NCBI GenBank assembly: GCA_902766125.1
Contig: CACXCG010000054.1
Coordinates: 1-64,000 of the forward strand
DNA from: an uncultured Spirochaetaceae bacterium
Lineage (GTDB): Bacteria > Spirochaetota > Spirochaetia > Treponematales > Treponemataceae
Length of the DNA: 64,000 nucleotides
Reading direction: 5' to 3'
Shown in pieces: positions 8,590-17,418 of this stretch. The notes below the pieces were generated by a model. The model worked only from the letters and a program-made list of their open reading frames with translations. It did no database searches and had not been told where the DNA came from. Position numbers and translations under genes: made by a program. Every line of letters begins with the position of its first letter. Within the stretch, counting starts at the first letter, position 1.

Positions 8590-8619
8590 ATTGTATCTGA
8601 TGTGAAAGTACTTTGTCTA
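8590..8619 (-). promoter_or_regulatory. Promoter of the GH94 gene
   Basis: On the minus strand TAGACA-N18-TACAAT leads to a leader of about 25 bases with AGGAGT before the ATG at 8560. A perfect odd palindrome CTATAAATTTTATAG at 8620-8634 lies between this promoter and that of lysA and is a candidate operator. Confidence 0.5.
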
Positions 8620-8641
8620 CTATAAATTTTATAGAACAGAA

Positions 8642-8670
8642 TTGAGTTTTTTGCATGTTTTTGGTATAGT
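8642..8670 (+). promoter_or_regulatory. lysA promoter, leaderless
   Basis: TTGAGT-N17-TATAGT, then six bases to the ATG at 8677. There is no room for a leader, a Shine-Dalgarno site or a lysine riboswitch. Confidence 0.75.
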
Positions 8671-8676
8671 GTTTCT

Positions 8677-9945
8677 ATGAATACATTTCCTTTGACACAC
8701 GACCAGCTTGTACAGCTGACAAAGCAGTATCCGACTCCTTTTTACGTATACGACGAAAAGGGAATCCGTGACAATATGAAATACTTTACCAAAGCATTCA
8801 GCATTTTCCCCCAGTTTAGGGAATATTTTGCGGTAAAAGCACTGCCCAATCCCTACATTCTGCGCATTCTGGAAAGTGAAGGTTGTGGTGCTGACTGTTC
8901 AAGCCTTCCTGAACTCATGCTAAGCGAAATGAGCCATATTGACGGAAAACGCGTCATGTTCACCAGTAACGACACTCCGGCAAATGAGTTCAAATACGCA
9001 TACAAAAACGGAAACATCATCAATCTTGATGACATAACCCATATTCAGTTCCTTAAGGAATCTCTGGGCGGAAAGTTACCCGATACCATCTGTTTCAGAT
9101 ATAATCCGGGTCCCCTCAAGCAGGGTGGAAACGCAATCATCGGTAAGCCGGAAGAAGCAAAGTATGGTCTTACTCATGACCAGATGATAGAAGCATACAA
9201 GATTTGCAGGAAAGAAGGCGTTAAACACTTTGGACTTCATACAATGGTTGCTTCTAACGAACTTAACCCCGACTTCTTTGCAGATACTGCACGCATTGTG
9301 TTTGATATGGTACTTGAAGTGCAGAAAGAATGCGGCGTTAACATAGAGTTTGTTGACTTAGGCGGTGGCGTTGGAATTCCGTATCGTCCCGGACAGAAAA
9401 AAGTTGACCTTGAATACGTTGCAAAAAAAATCCGCGAACTGTATGACGAAAAAATTGTTCCCGCAGGACTTGATCCGCTTGCAATTTATTTTGAGTGCGG
9501 ACGTCCCATCACCGGACCGTACGGCTGGCTGGTTACCAAAGCAATTCACGAAAAAAATATTTACCGTTCGTACATTGGCGTTGATGCAAGTATGGCAGAC
9601 CTTATGCGTCCCGGCATGTACGGTGCATATCACGAAATTACGGTAAGCGGAAAAGAAAATGTTCCCTGTGACAGAGTGTATGATGTTGCAGGAAGTCTGT
9701 GCGAAAACTGCGATAAATTTGCAGTGCAGCGTTCTCTTCCTGAAATTGACATGGGCGACTTGCTGATTGTTCATGATGCAGGTGCTCACGGTCGTGCTAT
9801 GGGATTTAACTACAACGGAAAGCTTCGTGCCGGAGAACTGCTTTTGCGCAGTGACGGTTCAGTTGTTCAGATCCGCAGGGCAGAAACAATTGATGATTAT
9901 TTTGCAACCCTTGACTTTACGGGGCTTGATTCATTTTCAGTGTAA
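8677..9945 (+). CDS. lysA: Diaminopimelate decarboxylase
   Basis: A fold type III PLP enzyme that makes lysine from meso-diaminopimelate, the last step of the pathway. The PLP lysine lies in EYFAVKALPNP. GCGADCSS, GLHTMVAS, the glycine loop DLGGGVGIPY, ECGRPITGP and the C-terminal GSLCENCDKF and HDAGAHG motifs are all in the expected order. It has 422 residues, normal for LysA. proC follows after 24 bases, giving an amino-acid biosynthesis pair. The gene appears to be read from a leaderless transcript. Confidence 0.94.
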   Translation: MNTFPLTHDQLVQLTKQYPTPFYVYDEKGIRDNMKYFTKAFSIFPQFREYFAVKALPNPYILRILESEGCGADCSSLPELMLSEMSHIDGKRVMFTSNDTPANEFKYAYKNGNIINLDDITHIQFLKESLGGKLPDTICFRYNPGPLKQGGNAIIGKPEEAKYGLTHDQMIEAYKICRKEGVKHFGLHTMVASNELNPDFFADTARIVFDMVLEVQKECGVNIEFVDLGGGVGIPYRPGQKKVDLEYVAKKIRELYDEKIVPAGLDPLAIYFECGRPITGPYGWLVTKAIHEKNIYRSYIGVDASMADLMRPGMYGAYHEITVSGKENVPCDRVYDVAGSLCENCDKFAVQRSLPEIDMGDLLIVHDAGAHGRAMGFNYNGKLRAGELLLRSDGSVVQIRRAETIDDYFATLDFTGLDSFSV

Positions 9946-9969
9946 GACAGAACTGGTACGGAGGACAGC

Positions 9970-10794
9970 ATGAAAAAAATCGGTTTTATTGGAATGGGAA
10001 ATATGGCGCAGGCACTTGCTCACGGATTTATTGCATCCGGCCGCATTGCAAAAACAGATGTGTATGCCTTTGCACCCAATCAGCAGAAATTAAAACAGAA
10101 TGCAGAACGGATTGGATTTGTTCCTGTTGATTCTCTTGAAAATTTAGTGAGTGAACAGACGGGAATCGACACCTTTATTATGGCATGTAAACCGTATCAG
10201 ATTGAAGGCGTGCTTGATGAAATTGGTGAGACCCTGTGTAACCGCGAAGTCAATCTGGTTTCCGTTGCTTCCGGCTGGGGCTATGCAAAGTATGATGCTG
10301 CCCTGTCTAAGCTTGATGCACAGTACAAGACAAAAATTCAGTTTGTCATGCCCAACACTCCGGCAATGGTTTCGGAAGGTGTGTTTTTGTTTGAACAGGA
10401 AAACTCTCTTTCTGATTCTGAACGTGCAGCAATAAAACAGCTGTTTGAAGCAATCGGTGTCGTGCAGGAATTGCCGTCTCATCTTATGGGTATAGGCGGA
10501 GCAATCAGCGGTTGTGGTCCTGCATTTGTTGATATGTTTATTGAAGCGTATGCAGATGCAGCCGTTAAGTATGGCATTCCCCGTGCAACTGCGTATGAAC
10601 TGGTTAATCAGACAGTGCGTGGTTCTGCAGTGTTGTGCCAGCGGTCAGGAAAGCATCCCGGTCAGCTTAAGGATGAAGTATGCTCTCCCGGCGGAACAAC
10701 AATCTGCGGCGTAACGGCACTTGAGCGCGAAGGCCTTAGAAATGCATGCATTGCATCCATCGATGCAATCATGTTCAAAAAAGCACAGGGGTAA
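9970..10794 (+). CDS. proC: Pyrroline-5-carboxylate reductase
   Basis: It reduces 1-pyrroline-5-carboxylate to proline with NAD(P)H, the last step of proline synthesis. The N-terminal Rossmann motif is IGFIGMGNMAQALAHGF. VMPNTPAMV, the GCGPAF segment and the C-terminal SPGGTTICGV motif are all present. Length is 274 residues, typical. CGGAGGA is a strong ribosome site, as expected for the second gene of an operon with lysA. Confidence 0.95.
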   Translation: MKKIGFIGMGNMAQALAHGFIASGRIAKTDVYAFAPNQQKLKQNAERIGFVPVDSLENLVSEQTGIDTFIMACKPYQIEGVLDEIGETLCNREVNLVSVASGWGYAKYDAALSKLDAQYKTKIQFVMPNTPAMVSEGVFLFEQENSLSDSERAAIKQLFEAIGVVQELPSHLMGIGGAISGCGPAFVDMFIEAYADAAVKYGIPRATAYELVNQTVRGSAVLCQRSGKHPGQLKDEVCSPGGTTICGVTALEREGLRNACIASIDAIMFKKAQG

Positions 10795-10800
10795 TTTTCT

Positions 10801-11166
10801 TTGCGGTCAGTCAAACAGATTGTGCTTTTGTGCACACCGGGAATTCTGTATCTCCTGTTTTTTATAATAGACTGGGCGACGAAATTTGAATTTTCTGCAA
10901 ACCGTTTTTTCGCTTTTTTTGCCGGCGTGACATCGCTGTTTCCGTTTGGATTTGTTTTAGAATCATATTTTATTCTGTGCATTTTGTGTGCGCTGTTTAT
11001 AAGCATTGTCTATATTGTTGTCTGCGTAATACAGAAAGCGCCTGCTGTAAACTATATATTCTGTCTGATTCCGTTCGGAAGTGTTTTTGCAGCCCTTGTT
11101 TTTTCTCTGATGATTATATGTGCAGTGGGTGTTTATTGTGCTGTGTTTAAGGGAGAATTTTTATGA
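10801..11166 (+). CDS. Small four-helix membrane protein, unknown function
   Basis: A 121-residue product with four hydrophobic segments and little else. The likely start is TTG at 10801, six bases after the proC stop, with no clear Shine-Dalgarno site. Its 3' end overlaps the next gene by four bases, which argues for a real coding sequence translated by coupling. I do not recognise a family. Confidence 0.6.
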   Translation: MRSVKQIVLLCTPGILYLLFFIIDWATKFEFSANRFFAFFAGVTSLFPFGFVLESYFILCILCALFISIVYIVVCVIQKAPAVNYIFCLIPFGSVFAALVFSLMIICAVGVYCAVFKGEFL

Positions 11167-12017
11167 AAAAGATTTTGTTGTGTGTGTTTGTCTTGCTGTG
11201 CTTTAGCGGTTGTGCAAGAAAAGAAACGGTAACAGTTGATTCATCTGTGCCTGATGCAGTTGAAGAAAAAACGATTTTAAGTGATGAAAAGAATTCTGTA
11301 GAAGACGACGTTCTTTCGGTTGATGTTGTCATTGAGCAGTGGAAGTATTACCGCATCAATTCTCCGGAAGGACTGCGTGTCCGCGAAATACCATCACTGA
11401 ATGCTCCGGTAATTCATACCTATCCTGATAATTTTCTTGTGCGTGTTACAGAACTTGATGAGGCGGTAACAACCGTAGACGGAATTACCAGCTGGTGGGT
11501 AAAAATCTATCATAATAATGATGCAGAAGGCTGGGTCTTTGGCGGTTACCTTAAACCGTTTGAAGGCTTTCCAGAAGAAGCACTGAATGTAAACGATTAC
11601 CGCTACACAGAATACAAAACTTCGTATGGAAATCTTACGCCTGAAGTTTTAGACAGTAACTGGGAATGTTTTTATATCTTTTCAAAAGACTATGTCGGTG
11701 AGCCGCAGCAGTTTGACCTTGATGCCTACGACATGTACACAAGCATAACGTATGATACATACAAAATCTTTACCGGCTTATACAAAGACAAGCAGGGAAC
11801 AGAAGGCTATTTTATTGTTAAGACAGATTTGTCAGAAACAAAAGTGATACAAAAACTGACCGTAGAAGAAGACGATCATCTGATAGTCTTTCTTAAACCG
11901 TGGTCTTCGGATTCAGAATATCTGTCTGTCGGAAGATGGTTTGAGTCAGAAGCCTATTATTATATTTCTAAAAATAACATAACAGAAAAACGGTATTGGT
12001 CTGATGATGAGTATTAA
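11163..12017 (+). CDS. Lipoprotein with bacterial SH3 domain
   Basis: The N-terminus KKILLCVFVLLCFSGC ends in a lipobox, so the mature protein is lipid-anchored. Residues about 60-135 form an SH3b-like domain (SPEGLRVREIPSLNAPVI, then WWVKIYHNNDAEGWVFGGYL). Such domains usually bind cell wall or protein ligands. The remaining C-terminal half is acidic and aromatic, with no family I recognise. GGGAGA precedes the ATG. Confidence 0.78.
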   Translation: MKKILLCVFVLLCFSGCARKETVTVDSSVPDAVEEKTILSDEKNSVEDDVLSVDVVIEQWKYYRINSPEGLRVREIPSLNAPVIHTYPDNFLVRVTELDEAVTTVDGITSWWVKIYHNNDAEGWVFGGYLKPFEGFPEEALNVNDYRYTEYKTSYGNLTPEVLDSNWECFYIFSKDYVGEPQQFDLDAYDMYTSITYDTYKIFTGLYKDKQGTEGYFIVKTDLSETKVIQKLTVEEDDHLIVFLKPWSSDSEYLSVGRWFESEAYYYISKNNITEKRYWSDDEY

Positions 12018-12247
12018 ATTTAATTATGGCTGGCTGTTCCTGCTTATTGCAATGGCAGGAGATTTTATTGTTTCGTTTTTACTGTCACTTTTCTACAAAA
12101 ATATTTTTTGTTTTGTTTATAATGTCAGATAAGGAAAACTTTGCTTCGACTGTTATTGCAAAAGAAGGACTCTGGCAGCGATTAAATCTTTTTTTTATGT
12201 ATCTTCCGCTTGGTATTATCTGTCTGAAAAGAATTCTGAATGTGTAG
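12004..12247 (+). pseudogene. Frameshifted remnant of a small membrane protein
   Basis: An ATG at 12004 or 12007 opens a hydrophobic frame (YGWLFLLIAMAGDFIVSFLL) that stops after about 42 residues. A second frame then continues with membrane-like sequence (LWQRLNLFFMYLPLGIICLK) to 12247. The two parts read like one polytopic protein broken by a frameshift. The family assignment is uncertain. It could also be noncoding. Confidence 0.4.
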
Positions 12248-12303
12248 CTGTAGCCGACAGACAGGAAAGCTTGTTTGAGCCATTACTCAAAAAAAGTAAC
12301 AGT

Positions 12304-12330
12304 AAAAAAAATGCGCCACGGATGGCGCAT
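12304..12330 (-). terminator. ilvC terminator
   Basis: ATGCGCCA pairs with TGGCGCAT across a four-base loop. On the minus strand it is followed by eight T residues. It lies 30 bases past the ilvC stop. Confidence 0.88.
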
Positions 12331-12359
12331 CAATTTCTAAGCATTACAGCCCAAGGCGT

Positions 12360-13838
12360 TTACACAAGTGCTTTCATCGAAGTCATGTAAGAGCGCAGTC
12401 TGCGTCCCACACCTTCAATGGGGTGATGTCTGATTTCGTCGTTTACTTTTACCAGTTCTGCGTTAGGTACTGCAGTTGTCTTTATGTCCATTCCCTTACC
12501 AATGTCTGCAGTGGTAACAGAGTTTTTCATAAAGTCTCCCAACAGAGGAACGCATGCACGTGCAAACAGATAGCATCCGTATTCAGCCGTATCAGAAATA
12601 ACTTTGTTCATTTCGTACAGGCGGCGGCGGTCAATCAGGTTTGCAATCAGCGGAACTTCATGCAGGCTTTCGTAGTATGCGCTTTCGGGTTTAATGCCTG
12701 CGCTTACCATTGTTTCGAATGCAAGTTCACAACCTGCTTTTACGAATGCAACCAGAAGAATTCCCTTGTCAAAATATTCCTGCTCGCTGATGTCGTCTTT
12801 TGCTTCGGGTTCTGTTTCAAACGGAATCTTTGCATAGCTTTCGCGCCAGTCGTGCAGGTTCTTGTCGCCGTTAGCCCAGTCTTCCATCATAGTCTTGCTG
12901 AATTCGCCGCTGATGATGTCGTCCATGTGTTTCTGGAACAGAGGAGTCATAATTGTTTTGAGCTGCTTTGACAGTTCGTTTGCGCGAATTTTTGCAGGGT
13001 TAGAAAGACGGTCCATCATGTTGGTAACGCCACCCCACTTGAGTGCTTCGCTGATGACATTCCAGCCGTGCATCAGAAGTTTTACTGCGTATCCCGGAGC
13101 AATGCCGTTCTGAACCATCTTGTCGTAAGAAAGAATTGTTCCAGCCTGCAGCAGTCCGCACAGAATAGTCTGTTCGCCCATAAGGTCAGATTTTACTTCT
13201 GCAATGAAAGAGCTTTCAAGAACACCGGCAGTTTCTCCGCGTTCAGCACAGGCAAGAGCTTTTGCCAGAGCCATACCGCGTCCTTCCGGATCGTTAGCAG
13301 GGTGAACTGCAATCAGTTCGGGAACACCAAATCCGCGCAGATATTCATTGCGAACTTCAGTACCCGGTCCTTTGGGTGCCATAAGGAAAACGGTAATATC
13401 ATCACGGATAATTTCACCTTCTTCAATCATATTGAATCCATGGCTGTACCACAGAGCTGCACCTTTTTTCATGTACTTCATGAGGTTTGCAACAACTTCG
13501 TGATGCTGCTTGTCGGGAGTAAGGTTTCCAACTACATCTGCTGTCGGAAGCAGTTCTTCGTAAGTGCCAACCTTAAATCCGTTTTCGGTAGCGTTTTTCC
13601 ATGACTGGCGTTTCTGCTCAATAGCTTCTTTGCGAAGACAGTAGGCAACATCCATTCCTGAATCGCGCAGGTTAAGTCCCTGGTTAAGACCCTGTGCTCC
13701 ACAACCGATAATGACGATTTTCTTTCCCTGGAGTGCTTTTGTTCCATCTTTAAATTCTTCACGTGCCATCTGGCGGCAGTGACCCAGTTCCTGACGGGCT
13801 ACGCGCCACGGAATCTTGTTGAAATAGTTTTCACCCAT
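12360..13838 (-). CDS. ilvC: Ketol-acid reductoisomerase, class II
   Basis: This is the second step of valine and isoleucine synthesis, combining an alkyl shift with NADPH reduction. The protein has 492 residues and begins [18 protein letters not shown]. That is the long class II form as in E. coli, with two C-terminal knotted domains, not the short form of most bacteria. [21 protein letters not shown] binds the cofactor. I start at 13838, where AAGGAGA precedes the ATG, although the frame opens at 13871. It stands alone with its own promoter and terminator. No other ilv gene is nearby. Confidence 0.95.
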   Translation of the reverse strand: MGENYFNKIPWRVARQELGHCRQMAREEFKDGTKALQGKKIVIIGCGAQGLNQGLNLRDSGMDVAYCLRKEAIEQKRQSWKNATENGFKVGTYEELLPTADVVGNLTPDKQHHEVVANLMKYMKKGAALWYSHGFNMIEEGEIIRDDITVFLMAPKGPGTEVRNEYLRGFGVPELIAVHPANDPEGRGMALAKALACAERGETAGVLESSFIAEVKSDLMGEQTILCGLLQAGTILSYDKMVQNGIAPGYAVKLLMHGWNVISEALKWGGVTNMMDRLSNPAKIRANELSKQLKTIMTPLFQKHMDDIISGEFSKTMMEDWANGDKNLHDWRESYAKIPFETEPEAKDDISEQEYFDKGILLVAFVKAGCELAFETMVSAGIKPESAYYESLHEVPLIANLIDRRRLYEMNKVISDTAEYGCYLFARACVPLLGDFMKNSVTTADIGKGMDIKTTAVPNAELVKVNDEIRHHPIEGVGRRLRSYMTSMKALV

Positions 13839-13869
13839 GATGAATCTCCTTGGTTTTGTGTATGAGTGC

Positions 13870-13898
13870 ATTATAGTGGGTTTTTATTGTTGCGTAAA
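13870..13898 (-). promoter_or_regulatory. ilvC promoter
   Basis: On the minus strand TTTACG-N17-TATAAT leads to a leader of about 25 bases that includes AAGGAGA. No leader peptide or T-box is present. Confidence 0.6.
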
Positions 13899-13982
13899 GT
13901 GAAATATACTCAATGTATTATTGCGTTTTGGTAAACATTGTTTATTCTGTGTTTTATAAAGATTTGTGCCGATACTGAAGAT

Positions 13983-15149
13983 ATGAAAAAGTGGTGCATT
14001 TTTTTCGTGCTGCTGGGCATTGTGTGTTTCGGTGCGTTTGCAGCCCCCGATCTTCTGGTCAGGCAGGACGACATTGTTGTAGAAAGCTCTTCTTTTGATG
14101 CCGGTGTTGATCTGTATATCCGCAAAAAGCCCGGTATGGAAAGCGTCATGCTGGTGGAAACGACAAAAGATCCCGCCGGAAAAGCAGACAATTATGCCTA
14201 CCGCGCAACAGAGTGGAATGCCGTAAACGGAGACGAAATCCGCTATCTGGACGGAAAACCGCTTGTTTCTCAGTATTCTTTGTATTCACTTATTTCTTCG
14301 ACCGTGGTAAATCATCCTTCGCTGGGTGAATGCTTTCATATTTATATTCCGCCGGTAATCGTATACGGATATCCCTGGGCACGAAACGGAAGTGTTACTA
14401 TCGGAAAGGGAACTTTCATCAATATCCGTACTTTTTCAAAACCCTATGGCGACTACACCGGAGAATTTGCAGACAACCCCTTTATGTTTGATTTTGAAGA
14501 CGTAAAGCCAACCATGACCGACGACTACAATTCTGTTGCAGCAGAAACATTTGCTCAGATTGCAAAAACAGGTAACGGACTGCTTACGTTTTCTGACGGC
14601 CCTGAAACATTGCCCGATGATTTGATTGCCGCAATCGGAACACTTGACCCTTCGCAAAAAGCAGATGTCGTCTTTGCCATAGATACCACCGGCAGTATGG
14701 ATGATGATATAGAGACGCTCCGCACAGAGTGGATTCCCCGCTTTGTAGAACAGTTTGAACAGTTTTCAGACTTACGCATTGGTCTTATGTTGTACCGCGA
14801 TTACAACGATGACTATGTGTACAAACGGCTGCCGGTTAAGCGTTTTGAATTTACCACTAACCTGACTGTGTTTAAGCGTTATCTGAATGGAATTCACATT
14901 AAGGGAACAGAAGGCGGCGATATTCCCGAAGCAGTGTATGAAGCGCTGTACGCATCCATTAAGTATTACGACTGGCGGGATGATGCACAAAAACGAATTA
15001 TTCTGATTGGTGATGCAGAACCGCATCCGACTCCGCGTGGACCGATTGCCATTACTCAGGAAACGGTTACACAGCTTGCACAGGAAAAGTCAATTTCGCT
15101 GGACTGTATAATCGTTCCCGACGACAAAGAAGAAGCGCGCGGCCGCTAA
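13983..15149 (+). CDS. Secreted von Willebrand factor A domain protein
   Basis: A signal peptide (WCIFFVLLGIVCFGAFAA) is followed by about 200 residues of unknown fold and a C-terminal vWA domain. The metal site motif DTTGSMDDD lies near residue 235, and a later RIILIGDAEPHPTP supplies the remaining part. vWA domains mediate metal-dependent protein binding. The start at 13983 puts the signal peptide at the N-terminus. GATACT lies six bases upstream, a possible -10, but the -35 is poor. The protein ends abruptly in DDKEEARGR. Confidence 0.8.
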   Translation: MKKWCIFFVLLGIVCFGAFAAPDLLVRQDDIVVESSSFDAGVDLYIRKKPGMESVMLVETTKDPAGKADNYAYRATEWNAVNGDEIRYLDGKPLVSQYSLYSLISSTVVNHPSLGECFHIYIPPVIVYGYPWARNGSVTIGKGTFINIRTFSKPYGDYTGEFADNPFMFDFEDVKPTMTDDYNSVAAETFAQIAKTGNGLLTFSDGPETLPDDLIAAIGTLDPSQKADVVFAIDTTGSMDDDIETLRTEWIPRFVEQFEQFSDLRIGLMLYRDYNDDYVYKRLPVKRFEFTTNLTVFKRYLNGIHIKGTEGGDIPEAVYEALYASIKYYDWRDDAQKRIILIGDAEPHPTPRGPIAITQETVTQLAQEKSISLDCIIVPDDKEEARGR

Positions 15150-15152
15150 GTG

Positions 15153-15563
15153 TTATTTGCTTTCTTCGCGAACCGGAATCTTTGCGTAATCCAGTTCTGC
15201 AAGTTTTTTGAATGAAGACGGATACTGACCCGGCATGCTGTTTGCATAGATGTCAAGAATTTCGCGCAGTAAGGGTTCAGCCTGATCGTATTGCTTTTTC
15301 TTTATGTACAGGTGTGCAATTTCAAACTTAGCTTCAATGTAATAGTTCATATCGCTGCCGTAGCGTTCCAAAAGTGCACGGTAGTATTTTTCTGCAATTT
15401 TTGTGTTGCCGTCATCGTAAGCGGTCTGTGCATACTGAACAATTTCACGTGCGGTCAGTTCTTCAGGAATTTCTGAAGGAACAGAAGTGCAGGAAACTGC
15501 GGTACATACTAAGGCTACCATAGCAAGCGAACGAATAATGTTTTTTGTAAACGTGTGTTTCAT
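15153..15563 (-). CDS. Small lipoprotein with TPR-like repeats
   Basis: The lipobox AVSC follows a hydrophobic stretch. The rest has one or two tetratricopeptide-like repeats (AQTAYDDGNTKIAEKYYRAL and YIKKKQYDQAEPLLREIL). I start at 15563 (MKHTF), giving 136 residues. The open frame further upstream is promoter. The fold suggests a role in protein complexes on the membrane. The partner is unknown. Confidence 0.72.
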   Translation of the reverse strand: MKHTFTKNIIRSLAMVALVCTAVSCTSVPSEIPEELTAREIVQYAQTAYDDGNTKIAEKYYRALLERYGSDMNYYIEAKFEIAHLYIKKKQYDQAEPLLREILDIYANSMPGQYPSSFKKLAELDYAKIPVREESK

Positions 15564-15570
15564 GTGTGTT

Positions 15571-15599
15571 AGTCTACCATTTTTCTCTGATTTAGTGAA
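15571..15599 (-). promoter_or_regulatory. Promoter of the TPR lipoprotein, leaderless
   Basis: On the minus strand TTCACT-N17-TAGACT lies seven bases before the ATG at 15563. No Shine-Dalgarno site is visible. Confidence 0.5.
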
Positions 15600-15652
15600 C
15601 ATGTCTGTGTCCTGTCGTAAATGAAACAAACCAAAGCCCGGTGCGGTTACAC

Positions 15653-16543
15653 TCAGTCTGTAAGGGTAAAGCCTGCCATTGCTGCCTGTTTTCGTATGGG
15701 ATTTGTTCCTTTAATTGTGGTACCGTTTACATACAGTTCGGTCGAATGTCCGCCGTCAAACTCAAGTGCGTTTGTACAGCCTAAGGCAATGAACACTTTT
15801 GCACACTGCTGGTATGAAAGCCCGCGGAATGCATTTGTCTTTTGTACCATCAGAATGTACAGTGTTTTTCCGTCAGCGCTTATGCCGCAACCCATTCGTG
15901 CTTCGTAAGAATGATGTGCAAAGTGCTGTGCTTTTCCGTCAGTAACCACTGCAAAAAATCCGCCCAGTACGGTAGCATTGCTGCACTTCTGTAAAACTGC
16001 AGCAATGGCCTCTTCTGTCTGCGAAGGAATTACCTGTGCGCGTAAGCTTCCGTCTGACCTGCGGGTAAAGGCAAGTGCTGCATATCGTTCCATGCCGTTT
16101 GAATAAACCGTACCGTCTGCAATGTGAACTCCCCGCAAGGCAGCAGTAACGCCTGAGTCAAAAGGGGCAGTGTTAAAGGCGACAAGGCAGTTGTGTTCTC
16201 TTGCAAAGTCACTTACCGTCCGCACCGGGTAAGCGCCGTTTTCTGAAACAACAGTTCCGTCTCCCGGATATGCGCAAAGGGTAAGGTTCGGTGTGTCCAG
16301 CTGGATGCGTACTACAGAGTATGAAACCTGAGCCTGTTCCGAGGTAAAGCTTGTGTATGCAATTCCATCTGTTATGTTTTCCCAGTCAAAGCTTTGGGGA
16401 ATATATGTTTCCGGGGCAAACAGCGCATCTTCTTCTGCTTCGGAACTGATGACCGGTGTGGTAACGCAGGAAGTAAATGCAAGTGCCAGTAAAAGGACGG
16501 ATGAAGTAAGTATATAAAAGAATTTAGTGTGTTTTGTGTTCAT
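15653..16543 (-). CDS. Lipoprotein with phosphodiester glycosidase (NAGPA) domain
   Basis: The lipobox LAFTSC anchors the protein. The rest matches the NAGPA / DUF2233 fold: CLVAFNTAPFDSG early, a central ATVLGGFFAVV, and the C-terminal EFDGGHSTELYVNG, where the family usually has a DGGGS-type motif. Members cleave GlcNAc-phosphodiester bonds or act on cell-envelope glycans. The exact substrate is unknown. I start at 16543 (MNTKHTKFF), which has AAAGG upstream, giving 296 residues. Confidence 0.78.
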   Translation of the reverse strand: MNTKHTKFFYILTSSVLLLALAFTSCVTTPVISSEAEEDALFAPETYIPQSFDWENITDGIAYTSFTSEQAQVSYSVVRIQLDTPNLTLCAYPGDGTVVSENGAYPVRTVSDFAREHNCLVAFNTAPFDSGVTAALRGVHIADGTVYSNGMERYAALAFTRRSDGSLRAQVIPSQTEEAIAAVLQKCSNATVLGGFFAVVTDGKAQHFAHHSYEARMGCGISADGKTLYILMVQKTNAFRGLSYQQCAKVFIALGCTNALEFDGGHSTELYVNGTTIKGTNPIRKQAAMAGFTLTD

Positions 16544-16559
16544 GGAAAAACCTTTGAGA

Positions 16560-16591
16560 CAAAATAAAACCTCCGCCCTAAGACGGAGGTT
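16560..16591 (-). terminator. rpsU terminator
   Basis: AACCTCCG pairs with CGGAGGTT across an eight-base loop, followed on the minus strand by TTTTATTTT. It lies just past the rpsU stop. Confidence 0.85.
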
Positions 16592-16598
16592 CAAAACC

Positions 16599-16811
16599 TT
16601 AGTATGCAGACTTAGAGTCGTGCGGTCTGTGGTTCTTTTTCAAGAGCTTGCGCTGGAGCGCCTTGTTCTTGCGGTTAAGAATTGTAGAGGGCTTTTCGTA
16701 GTATTCGCGCTTTTTGTATTCGCGGATAATGCCTTCTTTTTCAACCATTCTCTTGAAGCGTTTGATAGCCTTTTCCAGGTTTTCATTGTCGTCAACGCTG
16801 ATTGTTGCCAT
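16599..16811 (-). CDS. rpsU: 30S ribosomal protein S21
   Basis: S21 helps the small subunit pair with mRNA Shine-Dalgarno sites. The 70-residue product is typical in length and strongly basic ([40 protein letters not shown]). I start at 16811 because the upstream extension to 16838 is not conserved in S21. It has its own strong promoter and terminator. Confidence 0.93.
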   Translation of the reverse strand: MATISVDDNENLEKAIKRFKRMVEKEGIIREYKKREYYEKPSTILNRKNKALQRKLLKKNHRPHDSKSAY

Positions 16812-16858
16812 ATTGTAAAAATCACCAACCTTCGCCACGAAGTTTCGCGGGTGAAAGC

Positions 16859-16888
16859 ATTGTAGCGAATTTTAGGCTTTTGTGTCAA
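16859..16888 (-). promoter_or_regulatory. rpsU promoter
   Basis: On the minus strand a perfect TTGACA, an 18-base spacer and TACAAT. The TTGACA overlaps the stop codon of the nudC remnant, so decay of nudC has left it joined directly to this promoter. The leader is about 40 bases. Confidence 0.8.
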
Positions 16889-17330
16889 CCGTATCCATTA
16901 AACCTTCCCTTTATAAGATTGTAAGCAACAGAGCCTGGGTTTGGTATAGGGGGAAGTGAGTCTCTCTTAAACCAAGATGCTTCTTCTAATTCACTTTCCT
17001 GAATCTTTATTTGACCACTTTTCCGCAAGTGGGGCAAAAGCGGTAACTTTGTCTAAGCTTCAAAAGACTGTGGGCGCGGGCAGCTTTAAAGGTAATTTCT
17101 TCGTTTTTACATTCCCAAAAAAACTGGCGCAGAGGAATAAGTGAGTGTCCGGCTGGAAGAGGTGCATCGTCTTCAAGCATCATGGCGCTGTAGTTGTGTT
17201 CTGGTTCAGCAAACCAGTCTGAGGCAACATTGCTGGAAAGCAACCGTCTAAGCGTCTTTTCGTCAGGCAGGGAATGGACTTCCCCCTGACTTACAAGAAT
17301 GTCGTTTCCCTGAAAGACAAAATGAGTTTC
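16885..17330 (-). pseudogene. nudC: nudC (NADH pyrophosphatase) pseudogene with Nudix domain deleted
   Basis: The N-terminal half reads THFVFQGNDILVSQGEVHSL and continues to the zinc ribbon FCPTCGK, then stops at 17007. In a shifted frame right behind it comes the C-terminal end of the same family: IQESELEEASWFKRDSLPPI, then PNPGSVAYNLIKGRF, stopping at 16885. The roughly 100 residues between them, including the whole Nudix box, are missing. GGAAAAGTG and GGAAAGTG near the joint could have mediated the deletion. No good start codon precedes it. The gene cannot make an active enzyme. Confidence 0.8.
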
Positions 17331-17418
17331 GCAAAAAAAAATTTGTCGGATTGCTTATAAGTGGCATACAGATAGTATACACCTGTTTTTGTGTTTTGTG
17401 GGGAAATTTCTGAATAAA

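Noticed and set aside
8640-8677. Lysine riboswitch before lysA
   Set aside because: The -10 lies six bases before the ATG, so there is no leader RNA.
12423-13604. Long plus-strand ORFs (182 and 178 residues) opposite ilvC
   Set aside because: They are antisense shadows of a clear ilvC and show cysteine and phenylalanine excess but no family motif or ribosome site.
13971-13983. Leaderless promoter for the vWA gene
   Set aside because: GATACT has the right spacing, but the -35 region does not fit, so I treat it as unproven.
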